From positions 7,138,587 to 7,202,586 of the forward strand of contig CM053326.1 of assembly GCA_028583605.1 (NCBI GenBank): 64,000 nucleotides of DNA, in the 5' to 3' direction. This stretch comes from Dastarcus helophoroides (lineage: Eukaryota > Arthropoda > Insecta > Coleoptera > Bothrideridae). Below the pieces are notes generated by a model. It was not told the DNA's origin. It ran no database searches and saw nothing but the letters and a program-made list of their open reading frames with translations. Below, piece by piece: positions 1 to 13,758 of this stretch. Positions within the stretch are counted from its first letter, which is position 1; every line of letters starts with the position of its first letter. The position numbers and the translations under genes were made by a program.

Positions 1-477
1 GACATTCTTTCAAGAAAACAAATGTTGTAAAATTGGAACATTTTGAAAAAAGTCGAATTTTTAAGAAAACAAGTAAAACTTTTTAGAAAGTCGGATTTAA
101 GAACAGTAGACATTATTAGAAAGAGGTAAATTTTAAAAAAACCTGAAATGATTGCAAAAAAAGGATTACCAAACGCAAAAGGTAAAATTCTTAAGATAAA
201 GTCCAATTTTGAGAAAGAAGCGGAATTTTGAACATTAATTCGTTTCACAAAAATGATTTTTCAGCCAAAAAAAAAAAGGAAATTTCGAGCAAACCCAAAT
301 TAAATTTGAAATTGGGTTTAGAAAAACCCTTGGGACTGTTTATATATTTTCACTTAACCGCTTGAAGTATGACAAATGTTCTGCCCTCTCCCGCCGTGCC
401 TAGATCCATCTTAAATTTTTGATAAATTTTGACTCGAAATTTGCAGTAAATCCAATTAAAAAATAATTTACAACAAT
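1..477. other. AT-rich spacer, no gene seen
   Basis: AT-rich, low-complexity sequence dominated by degenerate A-run and T-run words. I see no coding exon, RNA gene or clear element boundary here. Confidence 0.6.
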
Positions 478-683
478 GTTCAGTATAATTTTTGAGAAAT
501 ATTATATTCATAACTATTAAACTTTATTAACAATTAAAAAGCAACAGATATTTAATCGTTAATAAAGTTTAATAGTTATGGTCAAGTATAATTTTTGAAA
601 AATATTATATTCATAACTATTAAACTTTATTAACAATTAAAAAGCAACAGATATTCAATCGTTAATAAAGTTTAATAGTTATG
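478..683. repeat. Tandem pair of 103-bp hairpin repeats
   Basis: Two head-to-tail units, 478-580 and 581-683. Each holds a perfect 23-bp inverted repeat (arms 509-531/558-580 and 612-634/661-683) around a short spacer containing AAAAAGCAACAGATATT. A third, partial copy of the same family lies at 24466, with one arm and the same spacer. This suggests a short hairpin (MITE-like or satellite-like) family. No coding capacity. Confidence 0.85.
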
Positions 684-697
684 AATATTAAAGAATT

Positions 698-2687
698 CCA
701 CGAAGCAAAGTTAAATACGTGAACTCAAAATAAATATTAGGAAATTTTTCTTTGGTAAGTTTCACGTTTTTATTTATCAAATTTATATAATGATAAGGTC
801 ACTAGATTTTATTCTTCATTTTTGCTAATTAACAAAATGAAAAAATAAATAAAATAAAAGAAACGAATACGTAAAAGTAATTGATGCATGTCCTTATATT
901 TTCTGAAGAGTATTTTCTAAAAATTTTGATTATTTTTTCAAAATTTCCAGTTGAAATTGAAAATTCTAAGTTATTTTCTTCCACTCTACGTCTCTATAAG
1001 CATATAATCGATTTCATTAATTTATTTTTTAAAATTCTAAGTACGTATAAACAATCTTTTACCGAATTCCACTGTTTTTTCTCAAACATGTTTTATTTCT
1101 GAGTGATTTTGTGTATAAATATCGATCTTTTTGCAAAATGTTAGCTCTCTTTTAGAGATTTTTTTTTAGAGATTGTAATTTGTGATTATATTTTTTTTAA
1201 AAACTTCGAGCTTCCAGAAATATCTATCACAAATGTTTTACTTAAAACTTAAATTATTTTCTAAAACTTGCAATTATTAATATTATTATTTTCGCGATTT
1301 ATTTTGTAGGTTTGGAAAAAACTCAAAATAAATATTGGCTGCAAATATAACGGAAATTACACTATTTTTTAGGTGTAGTTTCATAAATTTTCTATACATT
1401 TCAATGTTTTTAGAAATTGCGATTATTTTTAGAAATTTTCGAAATATCAACTTCTTTTGTGAAATTCTTTCCACTTTCTTTTAAATTTTGATTCAAATTC
1501 AACATTTCGACTTTTTCGGAGATTTCACTCTTTTGATAAACATATTTATACGTATTTTGAACTTATTTTCATTTTAGTTTAGTTTCAAGTCTGGACTTTT
1601 AATTTTCCTTTTATTTAAACAAAGTTTTCAGTTGATATTGTAACTTTGGATATTTTTGAGACTTAATTTTTATTTAACATTTTGAAATAATTTAGAAATA
1701 TCTACATTTTTATTTTACCATTTCGACTTTAAGATCGAAATTTCTAAATAGATGATTTTATAAACTTCGATTTTCTAAAAATTTTCAGTTTAGCTCAAAA
1801 TATTTTTAAAAATGTTTGCGTTTTTTTTTTGTTTAAAATTTTAATTGTTTCTAAAGACCTTTATTTTAAAATTTCAGTTTTTTATTTTTTTTTTAAATTT
1901 TTTGCTTTGCACTCAAAATAGTTTTTTTTCAAATTTTAATCCTAGTCACGAAATTACTACTTTTTTAAACAAATTTCTAATTTAAACCCAAAAATTTCGC
2001 TTCATCAGAAAACTTTCGGTTTTTTCTCGATTCTTAAATTTTTTCTGAATATTTCGGTAAACTCAACATTTGGAGTTTTACAACAATTTACCTTAAACTT
2101 CGATGCTTCTGGATTTTGTTTGATAAAATTCTTTTCTTTTTTCATCCTTATAATTTTTCGTCCAAATTTCCGCTTTTCCTGAAGATTTTTAGATTTACAC
2201 TTTTTCCTTTCTAAAATAAATTCAAAGTTTCGACAAAAATCAAAATTACAAATTAAAATGGAAGCTTCTATTGAATTTTTTTAATTTCATCTTTAATATC
2301 TAATATTCCTAATTTCGTCTTTGATCTGAAATTTTATGCGGCTCAGAAAAGTTCAAAAAGCACTTATTTTGAAAAAATTACTGGGTAATTCTAAAAAAAA
2401 TTTAAAAATATCGAGAGAGACTAAATTTGAAAGATTTAAATATCGAGACTCAAGTCGAACTTTCGAGCTTCGAATTATAGTCCAAATTTCGAAGTTAGGA
2501 TTAGAAATTTTATGCAAAAAAAAAATGAGCACTAAGTAAAAGACCAAGACGTTTATTGATTTAACAACTCAGCTTTTTCTTTAAATTTTGCAATATTGTT
2601 CATTTCGAAGAAGTTTCTGTGTCTGGGAGTTGGCCACCCCCCTCCCCCCCCCCGAACAAAAATCCTGGTTACGTGCCTGCCACGAAG
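698..2687. mobile_element. AT-rich non-autonomous insertion (706-2679), hAT-like
   Basis: The 8-bp word CCACGAAG occurs at 698-705 and again at 2680-2687, bracketing a 1974-bp AT-rich block. The outer left flank (spacer of the hairpin repeat) and the outer right flank (GTAAGGGTTGGA) are joined uninterrupted in the related copy at 24466-24545, which therefore looks like an empty site. The right end read inward (CAGGCACGTAACCAGGATT, then a run of G) resembles hAT-type ends; the left end CAAAG matches it only weakly. The interior is degenerate poly-A/T-like sequence with no transposase. An 8-bp duplication fits hAT or a related superfamily; that assignment is inference. Confidence 0.65.
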
Positions 2688-3428
2688 TAAGGGTTGGAAA
2701 TGTCAATTATTTGAAAAAATATTATATTCGGATTAACATGAGTCAAAATTTGAATATAAAGCCTAAATTTCAAAAAAGTAAGTTTTAAAAGAAAGCCCAA
2801 ATTTCCAGAAATATTATTATTATAATATTGAAAAATTGTGTAAAAAAAGAAAATTTTGAAAAACAAACAGCCAACATTTTGAGAAAATATTTGCAGTTTC
2901 AGAATTGAATTTTTCACATTTTAAGTAAAAGATTTGAAAACAAGAGAAGCATTTTGAAAAAAGGCGAGTCCAAAAACGAGTTACAATTTCCAGAAAGTTG
3001 GTTTTAAAAAAGTGAAAATCATTAGAATAAGATCATTTTTTTCATTTTTTAAAAAAGGGGATTTTACAAAAAGGCCATGATTTCCAGAAAATATTTAAAA
3101 TTTCCCAGATAAAGCTAAATTTTGGGAAAAAATTCTCAGAGCTGCTTGTACATACCTTTCTATTTAACATGAACCAGGAGTAGACACCCTTGTCCCATCG
3201 TAGCTAAAGGCCCATGTCACAAAAAGTCAACTTTTGTCATAAAGGTCGAAATTTTGAGAACAAAAAAGAAATGTTCAGAAAATAGAATGTTCAATTTCGT
3301 TTCATGTGTAATTATTCATATTTGTTTAAATTTTATTTAACTGTTACATAACTTATCGCTCAACTTTTTGACATCATTTTGATCGTATGTCAAAATTTAA
3401 CTTTTTTGAGAAGTTTGTTGGTGGAGTT
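2688..3428. other. AT-rich spacer, no gene seen
   Basis: The first 20 bases continue the repeat family of 478-683. The rest is AT-rich low-complexity sequence with no recognisable exon or element. Confidence 0.5.
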
Positions 3429-4989
3429 AGTGGAGTGTCTAGGAGTTTTGACCTAGGATTACAGGTACAGTGGATGAAATTAAATAAAAATATATGAAAT
3501 GTTTAGATAATAATATATGTAAAAAAGTTTACCTATTAAAAAATTGTGATCTTCATTAAAAATAATAGTAATAATAATAAATTGGGTGTTTCAAAATAGG
3601 ATGCTCATACTTAAGGAGCACAATCCTCGAGCGATTTTAAGAAAAAAAGTTTATATCAACATAAGTCCGGAACCGCTTTATTTTTAAGTTAGAGGGTCTT
3701 GAAAATTAAGAAAATATTTAGTTTTTTCTTAAATACTAGGAAACCACTTGAAATATTTTTTTCAATTTTGGTAGATACTAACTAGGCATAAACACAATTT
3801 TTTTTGCAGGAAAAATATTTAATATTCTTTCATCAGTGGCGTCCATGCTAATAGGTCTTTTAGTATTTTTAACGAAAAAATGGTACATCAATGCTTTTTT
3901 ACAAATCAAGTACTAATTTTATAAACGACCTTTATTTCTTGGTAAAAATGCTCCCATAATTTTTTTTGTCTGATGGACGGTTTGTGGTTAAAACAATTAT
4001 TAAGCTTTAAAAACTATATTTACTTATTTTGTATTACGGGTTTAATAATTATTAAAAATAGTTATAAAATCACGCAACGGTTTTTTTTTAATTTTAAATA
4101 AATGTGGCTTTCAGTAAGACTGTTTATTTTTAGTTACAATTCTCTCTTAATTTTTTTCACCCGTCGAACGGTTTTAAGTAAAAAAATAAAAAGCATTTCT
4201 TTCCATTTCGATGGGCGTTTTATGTTCTTTTCTACAAAATAATAGTCTTATTTTAAGGCAACTTTGTTGTTTCTGTATGACAATTTATGTTATGTAAGTT
4301 AGGTTAATATGTTTTTGGAAAATATATATTTTTAATAATTAATAAAGCCTTAATATAAAATAAGTAAACATAGTTTTTAAAGATAAATACTTGTTTTAAC
4401 TAAAACAGATCAGAGGAACTGAAACAGATCAGAGGAAAACAATTCAAGGGAGCATTTTTACCAAGAAATGAAGGTCGTTTATGAAATTGGTACTTAATTT
4501 GTAAAAAAGCAGTGACGTATCATTTTTTTCGCTAAGAATACTCAAAGATATATTAGAATGCATGCCACTGATGGAAGAAAAGCAAATATTTTTCCCGCAA
4601 AAAAATCGTGTTTATGCCTATTTAATATCTACTAAAATTGAAAAAAAATATTTTGAGTAGTTTCATAGTATTTAGGGGAAAAACCTAATTTTTGTCTTAA
4701 TTTTCAAGACCTTGTAACTTAAAAATAAAGCAGTTCCGGACCTATGTTGATAAAAACTTTTTTTCTTAGAATCACTCGAGGAATTATGCTCCTTAAGTAT
4801 GAGCACCTTATTTTGAAACACCCAGTTTATTATTATTACTATTATTTTTAATGAAGATCAGAATTTTTTAATAGGTAAACTTTTTTACATATATTGTTAG
4901 CTAAACATTCCATATATTTTCATTTAATTTCACTCACTGTAACTGTAATCCTGGGTTTTTGGATTTTTAATGCTCCAGGCACTCCACTG
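3429..4989. mobile_element. 1.56-kb imperfect palindrome with rosa-like mariner ends
   Basis: Left arm 3429-about 4085 pairs with right arm about 4310-4989 around a short unpaired centre. Near 3583 and 4825 both arms contain the end-like word GGGTGTTTCA. About 75 bases further in they carry AACATARGTCCGGAAC, which is shared with the terminal repeats of the intact DD41D element at 26596-28736. The simplest reading is a non-autonomous relative of that mariner group. Unusually, the symmetry runs a further 154 bp or so outside the transposon-like ends, so the whole may be an inverted duplication of one element end plus flank. No open reading frame. Confidence 0.75.
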
Positions 4990-6540
4990 TATTGTCAAAA
5001 CAATTTAAATAGGTGCAAACAAATGCCGGCAATTTAAAACACCATCTAGGAATTAACAATTTTTCATTCATGTCGCCGCTTTCATCAACGATTTTCCAGT
5101 GCACATGACCCATAAGAGATCTAACTTTTAATCTAACTCAAAATGATTTTTATAACCTAAATTAAAAGACCTTAGAACTAGAATTAGAATTACATCGTTA
5201 ATAATAAAATATGTTAATTTTTATTTGACTTTTATTGGAATTATCTTAAATGGTGATAAACCAGTCTAACATGTCATGTAATGGTAGAGTTCGATAATTT
5301 TGATGAAACATTCTATCGGGGATATCCAGTTCATTAAGCTTGTCAGGATTTGATTATTTGTTTCACGGGGAATTTTTAAATATTAATCTTTTAATATAAG
5401 CGATAGGCCTAATTAAATTTTATATCTACCGAATTAATTTTCTAATTATAGGGTGAACCAAATTTACTTTCCATTGAAAGTATATCTGAAACTATAAGAG
5501 ATACAAAGAAGTTAAATGAGCAATAAGTGGCAGAATTTTATACCTGTAGACATTTTTCTGAGAATACAATTAATTTCAATTCATCTCGATTTTATTTTAA
5601 AAAAGAAGAAAAACTGAAAATCGCCATATGTGTAAGTTAAATAAAGTAATGTAATGCTTTGAAATTAAAAACGTAAAAAATAGGCGGTCATGAAGTCTGT
5701 GTACAGAAGTGGAAACAACAGAATAACGAATTCGACATTATATTCACCAAGGGCAAGTTACCCTTGAGGTAGTTCACCAGTCAATTCATTTTCTATAGAT
5801 TTTCAGATGCTACTAATAGTGTTACTTTTACACATGAATAATTAAAAGGCCCGTACCGGTGTCCGAAGCCGACATATTCCATGTCAAACTTACAACGTTT
5901 AACATGTAAGCTATAAGCGAAAGAACGTTTTCGAAAAAAATTTAATTCATTGCGGTCAAACGTTACTACAGATGTTAATAAAAAAGAAATATACTGGGTG
6001 GTGACAAGCTCTTTTTTCAGATAGCTCAAATGAAATAAAAAATTGAAAGCAAAATCAATGTATCGTAGAAGTATCAATTAACATGATTGTAAATTTGTTT
6101 TAAGCAATAAGAGGTTCAATTTTTAAAATTATTTCTGATAGGGGTGAGGAGCTAAAAGTTTCCAGGGTAAGTTGTTCCGATTAAAAGAGCTGCAAGGGAA
6201 AAATAGATAAATATATTTTGTAAGTAGGATGTGAAATAAATCGTGACAGCGCAGCGATGTCAGCCATATTGTTAAGGGCAGTTGCGTCCGGTATATCAGG
6301 AAGTGAGCGCGTGCGTCGTTGTGTCACGTAAGTAAATACTTTCCTTCTTGTACTTTTCGATCTATCTCTCATATATTAACAGTAATCGTTTTGGTTTTTG
6401 CTGTGTTTATGCCAAAATATATCTGCTTTGAACATGATAAGCTAAAATTGGCTAGGTCCTGTAAGCTAAACTATCATTTGCTTTTATGTGGGGATTTGTT
6501 ATTTGGGGCTAAATGTTCCTTTTTTGCGGGGCATGTTGTG
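4990..6540. other. Spacer, no supported gene
   Basis: Moderately AT-rich unique-looking sequence. A donor-like ACGTAAGT occurs near 6327, but I found no paired exon to support it. Nothing else is recognised. Confidence 0.4.
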
Positions 6541-7084
<544 letters not shown>

Positions 7085-8054
7085 ATAAGTATTAAAATCT
7101 TTTTCATCCAACGGTCGTTTTAAAATTAAATTTAAGGTCAAACTCTTACATAAGGAATATTCTATTGTTAAATTCTTAAATATATGATTGCATTAATAAT
7201 ATAACTGTTTTCTTTACAAATTATCCCCTAAATAGACTCGGTAACAACTTGCCCCACCTCGTTAACAATTAGCCCCAAGTTGGGGCAATTTGTTACTTTT
7301 CGACTTCCTATATTATAATATTAAATATAAAAAAACTAATTAAAATACACTCTAAAAACTTGTTAGATACCAAAACTAAATTTATTATTCAAAGTCTCAC
7401 TCATAGTACTCATGTTAGTAATAAGTTTTTTAAACAATTTTTGAGCTTGATGCCAGAAATATTCATAAACTTGTAGCAGTGCGATGTTATGATGCCCCAA
7501 ACTTATTAACTTTGGGTTCTTAGGAAATTCATTTCATATTCCTGCCAAGCAGCTAGTTGCCCTGCCCCATCTTTTTAGGAAAAACTATTGCCATTATCTT
7601 GAAATCATGGAAAGAAAAAGGTTTCCAGCATATTAGGGTAAAACGCTTTGACAGTGGAACTTTGTTCTTCAGTTCAACTTTGTAGAACGTGACAGCCATT
7701 CCCTCATTCTCCCTGCTTTCACTCCTTGTTCCTATATACGTTTAGAAAAAGAGCATTTCGCTGCTCCACTCTGTAGAGTGATATTGCGAATGAAACAGTA
7801 AAATATGAGGATCTCCAGCGCTATCGTTTTTGCGTAATCACAATCTGAAATTATACATCTCACGGAATTTCAATGCTTATTTTTAAATGTTAAGCAAATG
7901 TCTTGAAGTAATGGCAACACAGCAACTTCACTACTCTACTAGTTTTGATAGCTTTGACTTCAGTCTTCACCATGAAAATCTTTCGAGTGAGCATTGCAAT
8001 GTTGCCGGCTCTAAATTTACTGCTAAACGGCTTGAAATTTTTATTACTGCATCC
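7085..8054. other. Spacer with a GC-rich mini-hairpin, no gene seen
   Basis: Contains the palindrome GCCCCAAGTTGGGGC at 7272-7286, preceded by other CCCC-bearing words spaced along 7240-7272. The rest shows nothing I can name. Confidence 0.4.
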
Positions 8055-8378
8055 ACGCGTACCATATATGTAATACTTCTATATGGCCAGCTCCCTATTC
8101 TCTTCACGAGTTTGTTCCAACCAAATTCGACAAAGATGGAACATGAATTAATGGCGAGTATTGCGCATGAATTGAACAAAATGAACCAATCGCTACGCGC
8201 GGGTTAAACGGGTGTTTATGTTTGGCCGTGCACAGCTGATTTTGGCCATGCACAGATGATTTGTAGCACCTGCGCATTGCGACTCATTAATTCGTGTGAA
8301 GGTCAGCGAGAAAGAGAAGTCTTTCCCATGAGAAACGAGGAACTGGCCATATAGAAGTATTACATATATGACGCGTAC
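8055..8378. mobile_element. 308-bp MITE with 28-bp perfect TIRs and 8-bp TSD
   Basis: The element spans 8063-8370. Its left terminus 8063-8090 is the exact reverse complement of 8343-8370 (28 of 28 bases, outer end CATATATGTAATACTTC). It is flanked by ACGCGTAC at 8055-8062 and 8371-8378, a perfect 8-bp target duplication. The interior has two near-copies of a TTTGGCCRTGCACAG word (from about 8221) and no transposase. The 8-bp TSD suggests hAT (or P) mobilisation; the terminal bases are not the usual CAG or TAG of hAT, so the superfamily is uncertain. The perfect repeats point to recent activity. Confidence 0.92.
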
Positions 8379-9014
8379 AGTCTCTACTAGAAATCGAATA
8401 AAAATGGCAGACTATTAAAGGCTCGCTATGCGCAGCGGATATCTAACACTCTAAAAACTTTAGGCTAAGATTACTGCCGGTGAACTACCTTAATAAAATT
8501 CTCAGAACATCTGTAATATTTTTAGAGAATTATGCCGTATAAAGGAGATCCGTTTCGATTACTAGTGACTATTGCTTATTATTATTACTTATCTGGGTAC
8601 TATATTTTTTCCATTAAAAATAATAACTTACTTTATTTAATAAGATTTCAAGTATAACCATCTTTGTCATACCTTGACATACCTGTGATATACCAAATGA
8701 ATAGTAAAATTACACTAAATTCTAAAATATAATACTCAGTATGAAGTCTATAAGAAATGATAAACCTACATTAATGAAAAGCCCTTTACCCCGAAACACT
8801 ATCCATTAAAAAATATTTTATTTTACGACCCTGGAGTACAGGTGTATACAGTGACGACTGGTGACTTTTTGATAGGGGGTTCGCAGATGCAAAAATATTA
8901 GTAGTTAAGAGTTTAGGTGACTCCAGTGCCATAGCAAGGTATTAAATCTAATATAAACAAAAGGGATACAAATGGTGTTTTTACGAATTAAATTTAATTA
9001 ATAAATCATAACCT
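8379..9014. other. Spacer with an orphan hAT-like end
   Basis: CAGTGACGACTGGTGAC at 8849, followed by GGGGGTTCGC, resembles the ends of the hAT elements at 52847 and 53195. No matching second end or target duplication was found. Otherwise nothing recognised. Confidence 0.4.
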
Positions 9015-11637
9015 CCAAAATATTTTTGGGTTATCATCTCTAAATTATTTTCATCGAGTAGAAAAATTTCTGAACCCCTTTAAAGTACTCTTTACGGTTG
9101 GACGTCGTTAGGCTCTGGGTTACTTAATTAAAATTGTTTGCTTTCATAGGAATAAAATTATATCACTTTTTCATGAAAACTGCATTTGAAAATAAAATAT
9201 ATTTTATTACAAAGTTCTAATTAAACTCTACAAAAACACAGAAAAAAATATTTTTTGAAACAAAATCCTATCTACGATCTTTTAAAGAAATAAAGTGTTC
9301 ATTACTTTCTCATCAAAATTGTTTAAATTTAAATTTACAAATTAATAATTAGACCCAAGAATGGGTACTGCTATCTCTTCGTGAATAGCGCTTAGGTCTG
9401 TAAGCGACACAATTAACAATCGCAATCAGATCAGCCATCACCTACGCATTTAGCACCATAAAGAGTAAATACGCACTCCGAACTCTGACTCGTACTCACC
9501 ATTTGGCAATAGCGCATAAGCGCGGAGCGGCGTACCCCCGGCTACCTTTAACGTGGTGTTCAGTAAATTATTTCTCCGTATCCCGTGGAAGCCATTGATA
9601 GGCACTGCACGGCAGCCACGCTAGGTGCATAATTCTGCGCGCACCAACTTATTTAAATTTCCTTATAATATTTAATATAATGGAATTAAACGTTTGCGTA
9701 CTTTATTTCAAGTCACTCACATGTATTATTAGTTAATTAGTATATCATTTATTTGTGTTTAAAAATGTGATAAGTCCAAGTCTTTTGCATTAAATCGAAA
9801 AGAATAGATTGCTCATTTCACCAGAAGCGCGCGCTCTTGCGCTCTTTAAGACCAGTCGCGACTGGGTGTACACCAAAAAAATAAAATAACCTCTTAATTT
9901 GTGAACTGTCATAAAGTGACGTTTTCAATAAATTTAAATATCACGTAGTCGCATTTCAAAAACTGTTTAGTCAACAAACCATAAAAATTTAAATATTTCC
10001 AAACTGGGCCGAAGAAATGTTAAATAAATTGAAAAAAATCAATAAAAAAGTCATAGAAAACAAACTTTTTTATCACACACAAAAAACATATCTTCTGATA
10101 ACCTTGGACTCTAGACAAATGAATATTATCAATTTGGAATCACTTTAAGCGCTCAGGGCAAACTTTAGTTTGATGCTGTAAACATATGAACTTATAACAC
10201 TTTTTACATAAAATCCGCTATTCGCAATTTTTTTTTTCTGAAACAAAATTAACATTTGTCAGAAGATAACAGTTTGAGTGTTAAAATATTGAATTTTCGG
10301 TCCAAAAATATTCTTTCAATAACGGCCTGAAGCTCTACCGGTAAACTAGATATTTATAGGCGTTGTTCCATAACCGGTGTTATCATATCTATGGCCAAAT
10401 TTTTCAAATACATGCTTTTTTTTTGTAGGATGTGTTTTGTAAGATGTATTTTGCTTTGGTTTAGCCCTAGGACTCTTATCGGAATCAATTCCAACTTAAA
10501 CTGGAAAGTTGGAAAACATCCTCAATACCTAATTTATCGGCATTATCTAAATTAGCAAAATTTTAAATGATCTCCTAAATTTCTTTTTGGGTGAGCGATC
10601 TAGAAGAGCTATATGCCATGCTGGACGCTATGAAACACCTTAAATACATATATAAAATTTAATATAATAAGAAAATACACATAACCATACCTGATTACAT
10701 AAATTAAAAACTTGTTACACTATTACTATCCAGGAGTACAATTGTAGCCCAAACGGAGATTTTACATCAAACAAATGTCGCTGCAATGACGATAGCAAAT
10801 CAATGGACATGGGCCTACAAGAGATTAACAAGAACCACAATTTTGTGCTGCCATTTGTAGAAGAATAACAGACGTGCCAAAAAAGGCTGGGGTACACCTG
10901 TTTCAGGGTTAAAATAGTTTATTACAGTTTTTTAAATTTTTTCAATCGGACTTCAAATAAAAAGATACAACTGATTTTAAAAATAGCGTTTTTCTGTTTT
11001 TTTTTTTCAAAGTAATATCGAAACGACCTGGAATTCAACTATTTTCTCTGCGAAATATTTGCTATTAAATGTTGCTCTATTCTGCCCTTTTAAGCTCCTT
11101 ATATCTCAAATCTAACAGTTTTCGATATACCTATTTTGGAAATCAAATTTCCAAAACACCTGAATATTTCAAAGCTAAAAACTGTGGCTGCTTTGAAAAG
11201 ATTATCCAAAAATTTCCATCTTACATCTAAATTTATGTTCTATTTTACCTGTCTTTGCTATTATTTTGTCAAAAAGATTTACCTACTATAATCGTACCAA
11301 AAGTACGGTTTAATTTGATGTTCTTACAAAGTGGTACATTCTACATAAGTACACACATATACGGACCTTGAGTGTTTCTTTATTTTTAATTTTATTTATG
11401 AATGTGCAAAATGAAAGTGTTGTTGACATAATTAAATATTTACCGTAGAGTTTTAATTGTAATTTGCATTCAAAGAATTTCTGATTTATATTTGATTTTA
11501 TTGCACATGTTTAGGTAATTATTACCTGAACAAATTATGGTACATTTATAGATAGAACAACCTGGAGAGTAAACATGTTGACACGAGTAAAAACTTGGAC
11601 GAGAACAAACTAGAATAAAATAAACATGAATAATATA

Positions 11638-12680
11638 CAGGATGTCCCCGTTTTAAGTGCCTTAAATGAAACAGATGACAGAAAAAGTAATTTTTAGGAA
11701 AAAGTTTCCTATGAACATGTATCCTGAAACTCTTAATCAAAAAGGTACAAGGTGTTAAAATTTGAATAAAAAAAAAGTTTTTATTTTTTCACTTTCAAGT
11801 TTTCAGAGATATTTATACTAAATTTTGCACACATGGTGTGTAGATGAAGCATCATTAAATAAGGTAAAATTAAGTTTCTATCTCAACCAGTGGCGGAGTT
11901 ACGGGTAATCTGTGATATTGTTTTGAAAAAAAAGTAGTACGCCACTAAACAAAATGAAATAAAATACAATTTTTGGTTAAAGCGTTTAATTCTGAAGAAA
12001 AGTTGTCTCCTAATAATTTTTCTTTGACATTTATTATCCTATATTTTCGTAGGAACTGTTCGAATGCAGTGTATGCTGGTCTTTAAATTATCACTGACTA
12101 ACAAAAAAAAGGTAAGTTTAAGATGGTACGACCCTGGATAAAATGAAATAAAATAACAGTTTTGGATAAAGTTGACTTTTAACATTCTTTCACATTTGTC
12201 ACTATTGTGACAGAATTTAAATTTTTGGGACTTTCCTTAGTGAAAGTACGAGTGAGAGTGATGTTTTTTCCAAAACCAACGACATGACACAACCGTGAAA
12301 AATAAGGAAAATAACTTTTACTCAGAATTAAATGCTTTACCTAAAACAGGTATTTTATTTTATTTCCTTCAGTGGTGTACCGCGCTTTTCCTACAATAAT
12401 ATCACAGATTATCCGTAACTCCGCCACTGGTTGAGATAGGAACTTAATTTTATTTTATTTTGTGATCCTTTGTCCATACATGTGTGTGCAAAATTTGGTT
12501 TAAATATCTTATAAAACTTGAAGGTGAAAAAGTAAAAACTTTATTTTTAATTTAAATTTAAACACCTTGTATCTTTTTTATTAGGAGTTTTCGGATACAT
12601 GTTCATAAGAAACTTTTTGTTTAAAATTATTTTTTTCTATCACCTGTTTCATTTAAGGCACTTAAAACGGGGAGACCATG
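11638..12680. mobile_element. Long-inverted-repeat non-autonomous element, copy A
   Basis: Outer ends CAGGATGTCCCCGTTTTAAG (left, preceded by TA) and its diverged complement at 12661-12680. Arms of roughly 400 bp pair around a non-matching centre near 12050-12290. Both arms hold the word CCAGTGGCGGAGTTACGG. The TA flank and long arms fit a mariner-group non-autonomous element. There is no transposase. Confidence 0.75.
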
Positions 12681-13758
12681 TGCAATAAATATAAATATAA
12701 TACTTGCAGGCTAACTTATTTTTTTGCAGTAATTTATTGCTATTGACCGATTTTCATACAAAAAAAAACCAAAGGATGCAACAACGTTTTCGGAGTCCTA
12801 GAGGTTGAAAGTACTATTTAGTGACCTTGAATGTTTTCGTTTTTCAAGCATAACCGAAACAATGTTTTGTTTGTTTGTTTCTCCGAAAATATAGGACTAA
12901 TTATAGCACTTTTGGCAATAATTTCGGTTCTTGATTTCACATCCAAAATAAATATATATGGGTAAGTTCGTATTAATTATACTTTTTCTTGGAGAAACAA
13001 ACAAGGTACCACTTAAGTAATTAAAGTTTTTATATAAAAATAATTTTTGTTCAGTAGAATACCCCTTTTTTCCCCCTTTCGATTGTTCCAAATTTTCCAG
13101 TTTCAAATTAAAATTTTATTTTTTTTCAATATTTTGATTTTAAAACCAAAATCTCTCCTTTACAGAAATGTCGTCTTCAATGTTGAAATTCTGACTTTGA
13201 CGTTAAAATTTCAACTGATCGCAAAATATGTCTAAAAAGTGAAGTAGGGTTGTCTTAATTTTAAATAAGGTAGTAAAGCAGTTCTTATTTTGTGAAGTCA
13301 AAAAAATAAATACTTAATGTTTTTTGAACGCATTATAAAGTCCAAAGACGAATTATAATGTAATGTGGTTTAGCATTTAGGTTTTCAAAATTTCTCATTT
13401 GCTATTTTTCCTATCACTTCATTTTACTTAATAGCAAAACACAAGTTGGACCACCAGAAGGTTACAGGTGACTGTAACTTGAATTTCAGGTTTCGAAACA
13501 GGAACAAATTTTCTTCAGGGATCATATGATAAAAATTTAACTTTGTTACATTCCTCCTTATAGCTGTACATACAAATATATACAAATAATTTTAAATCTT
13601 CATCTTTATCTTCTGGTAAAAATATAAAAAATTCTGTTACCTGTTATTAAAATAGCTGTAAATGTAATAAACAAATGTTATAATACATCCTAGTATAAAA
13701 ATGTTTCCTTGGAACTTATTAAAAGAAACTAAGAACAACTGTTCACAGAAGCCATATA

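Noticed and set aside
478..683. Short spaced repeats considered as a CRISPR array
   Set aside because: Only two units, each internally palindromic, with near-identical spacers in a eukaryotic genome.
2637..2652. C-run considered as G-quadruplex or telomeric signal
   Set aside because: A single homopolymer-like run at a transposon end. No spaced G-tracts and no TTAGG arrays nearby.
7887..8207. Plus-strand 106-codon frame
   Set aside because: It runs through the boundary of a MITE with a proven target duplication, so the frame is a by-product of the insertion.
8849..9014. CAGTGACGACTGGTGAC considered as the start of another hAT element
   Set aside because: No second end and no target duplication found; listed only as an orphan end within the spacer entry.
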